A stretch of DNA of 7,631 nt. Source: Actinomycetota bacterium. GTDB lineage: Bacteria; Actinomycetota; UBA4738. The translations under genes were made by a program, and so were the position numbers. Of this stretch, positions 7,184 to 7,631 are shown in pieces (positions within the stretch are counted from its first letter, which is position 1; each line of letters starts with the position of its first letter). The DNA is taken from assembly GCA_005885025.1 (NCBI GenBank), contig VAYC01000223.1:1-7631 (forward strand), in the 5' to 3' direction. The notes under the pieces are model-generated. The model saw only the letters and a program-made list of their open reading frames with translations, searched no databases and was not told the origin of the DNA.

Positions 7184-7220
7184 CGCCTCCTAACCCTGGT
7201 TGATGAGGTCCTCGTATCGG

Positions 7221-7610
7221 CTAGGGCGAGGCTGGCACCAGTTCCTCGAGCAGCCCGCGCACTCTCCGGTCGATCTCGTCGCGGATTTCCCGGATCTCCT
7301 GGATGCCTCGCCCGGTAGGGTCGGGGAGGTCCCAGTTCAGGTACCGCTTGCCCGGATAGACGGGGCACGCGTCCCCACAGCCCATGGTGACCACCGCATC
7401 GGCATGGGACTTGGGGAACTCCCTGGAGATGTCGATCCCGATCTCGGCCATCGCCTGGACCACGAGCGGGTTGACCTCGCTGGCCGGCGTGCTGCCGGCC
7501 GACCGGACGTGGGCCCGACCTCGCGCGTGATGATTGAGGAGCGCCGCGGCCATCTGGCTTCGACCGGCGTTGTGGACGCAGACGAACAGGACCTCGGGGA
7601 TCTCCTTCAC
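7221..7610 (-). CDS. arsC: Arsenate reductase, low-molecular-weight phosphatase fold
   Basis: 129 aa from GTG 7610. It reduces arsenate to arsenite for export, using a thiol partner (thioredoxin or mycothiol). The P-loop C11-V-H-N-A-G-R17-S18 (C-x5-R) holds the nucleophilic cysteine. TMGCGDACP (75-83) supplies C78 and C82, positioned like the redox pair of ArsC from plasmid pI258. WDLPDP (93-98) carries the general-acid Asp (D94 or D97). This wording is typical of actinobacterial ArsC. The stretch between FPKS and ADAVVTMG appears about eight residues shorter than usual, which removes most of a helix. The frame is open from the GTG to the window edge (DCQDVERV), with no clear ribosome site. 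The true start, or a fused N-terminal domain, could therefore lie outside. It is convergent with the nuclease-like gene, with 37 bp between, and no other ars gene is visible. Confidence 0.88.
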   Translation of the reverse strand: MKEIPEVLFVCVHNAGRSQMAAALLNHHARGRAHVRSAGSTPASEVNPLVVQAMAEIGIDISREFPKSHADAVVTMGCGDACPVYPGKRYLNWDLPDPTGRGIQEIREIRDEIDRRVRGLLEELVPASP

Positions 7611-7631
7611 GCGCTCGACATCTTGACAGTC

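Noticed and set aside
7184..7220. Bidirectional terminator between the convergent nuclease-like and arsC genes
   Set aside because: AACCCTGGTT and GAGGTCCTC are symmetric but have loops of only one or two bases, and there is no T run.

Overview
The window looks like chromosomal DNA from a high-GC Actinomycetota bacterium. Most of it (1-5978, minus strand) is the conserved actinobacterial cell-wall and cell-division signalling operon, in the order fhaA, fhaB, pstP, rodA, pbpA, then a PknA-like Ser/Thr kinase cut by the window edge. This is the arrangement known from Mycobacterium and Streptomyces, including the tRNA-Leu gene next to fhaA. I cannot place the organism below phylum. The short FhaA (236 aa) and short PstP tail argue against Mycobacterium itself.

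Layout: 5978-1 (minus) holds the six-gene operon with almost no spacing. Junctions are ATGA overlaps (fhaB/pstP, rodA/pbpA), 1 bp (fhaA/fhaB) and 13 bp (pbpA/pknA). Position 5979-6103 is a divergent control region with a perfect TATAAT box facing fhaA. Position 6104-6187 (plus) is tRNA-Leu(CAG). Position 6224-7183 (plus) encodes a protein resembling PD-(D/E)XK nuclease-fold proteins. Position 7610-7221 (minus) is an arsenate reductase of the low-molecular-weight phosphatase fold, convergent with the nuclease-like gene. There is no gene-free stretch over 300 bp, and I saw no IS element, CRISPR array or rRNA.

How the genes work together: RodA (SEDS glycosyltransferase) and PbpA (class B transpeptidase) form a peptidoglycan polymerase/crosslinker pair. 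The kinase phosphorylates division and wall proteins, PstP removes the phosphates, and FhaA and FhaB read phosphothreonine marks. The genes beyond the tRNA are accessory and have no evident link to this system.

The points most worth a second look are integrity problems and residue changes. pstP has an apparent frameshift at about 3846: a conserved C-terminal segment continues in the -1 frame and ends exactly at the rodA start. The nuclease-like protein has Lys-x-Lys where the catalytic Glu-x-Lys is expected. The arsenate reductase appears to lack about eight residues before its second redox cysteine motif. I found no convincing wholly new system here.
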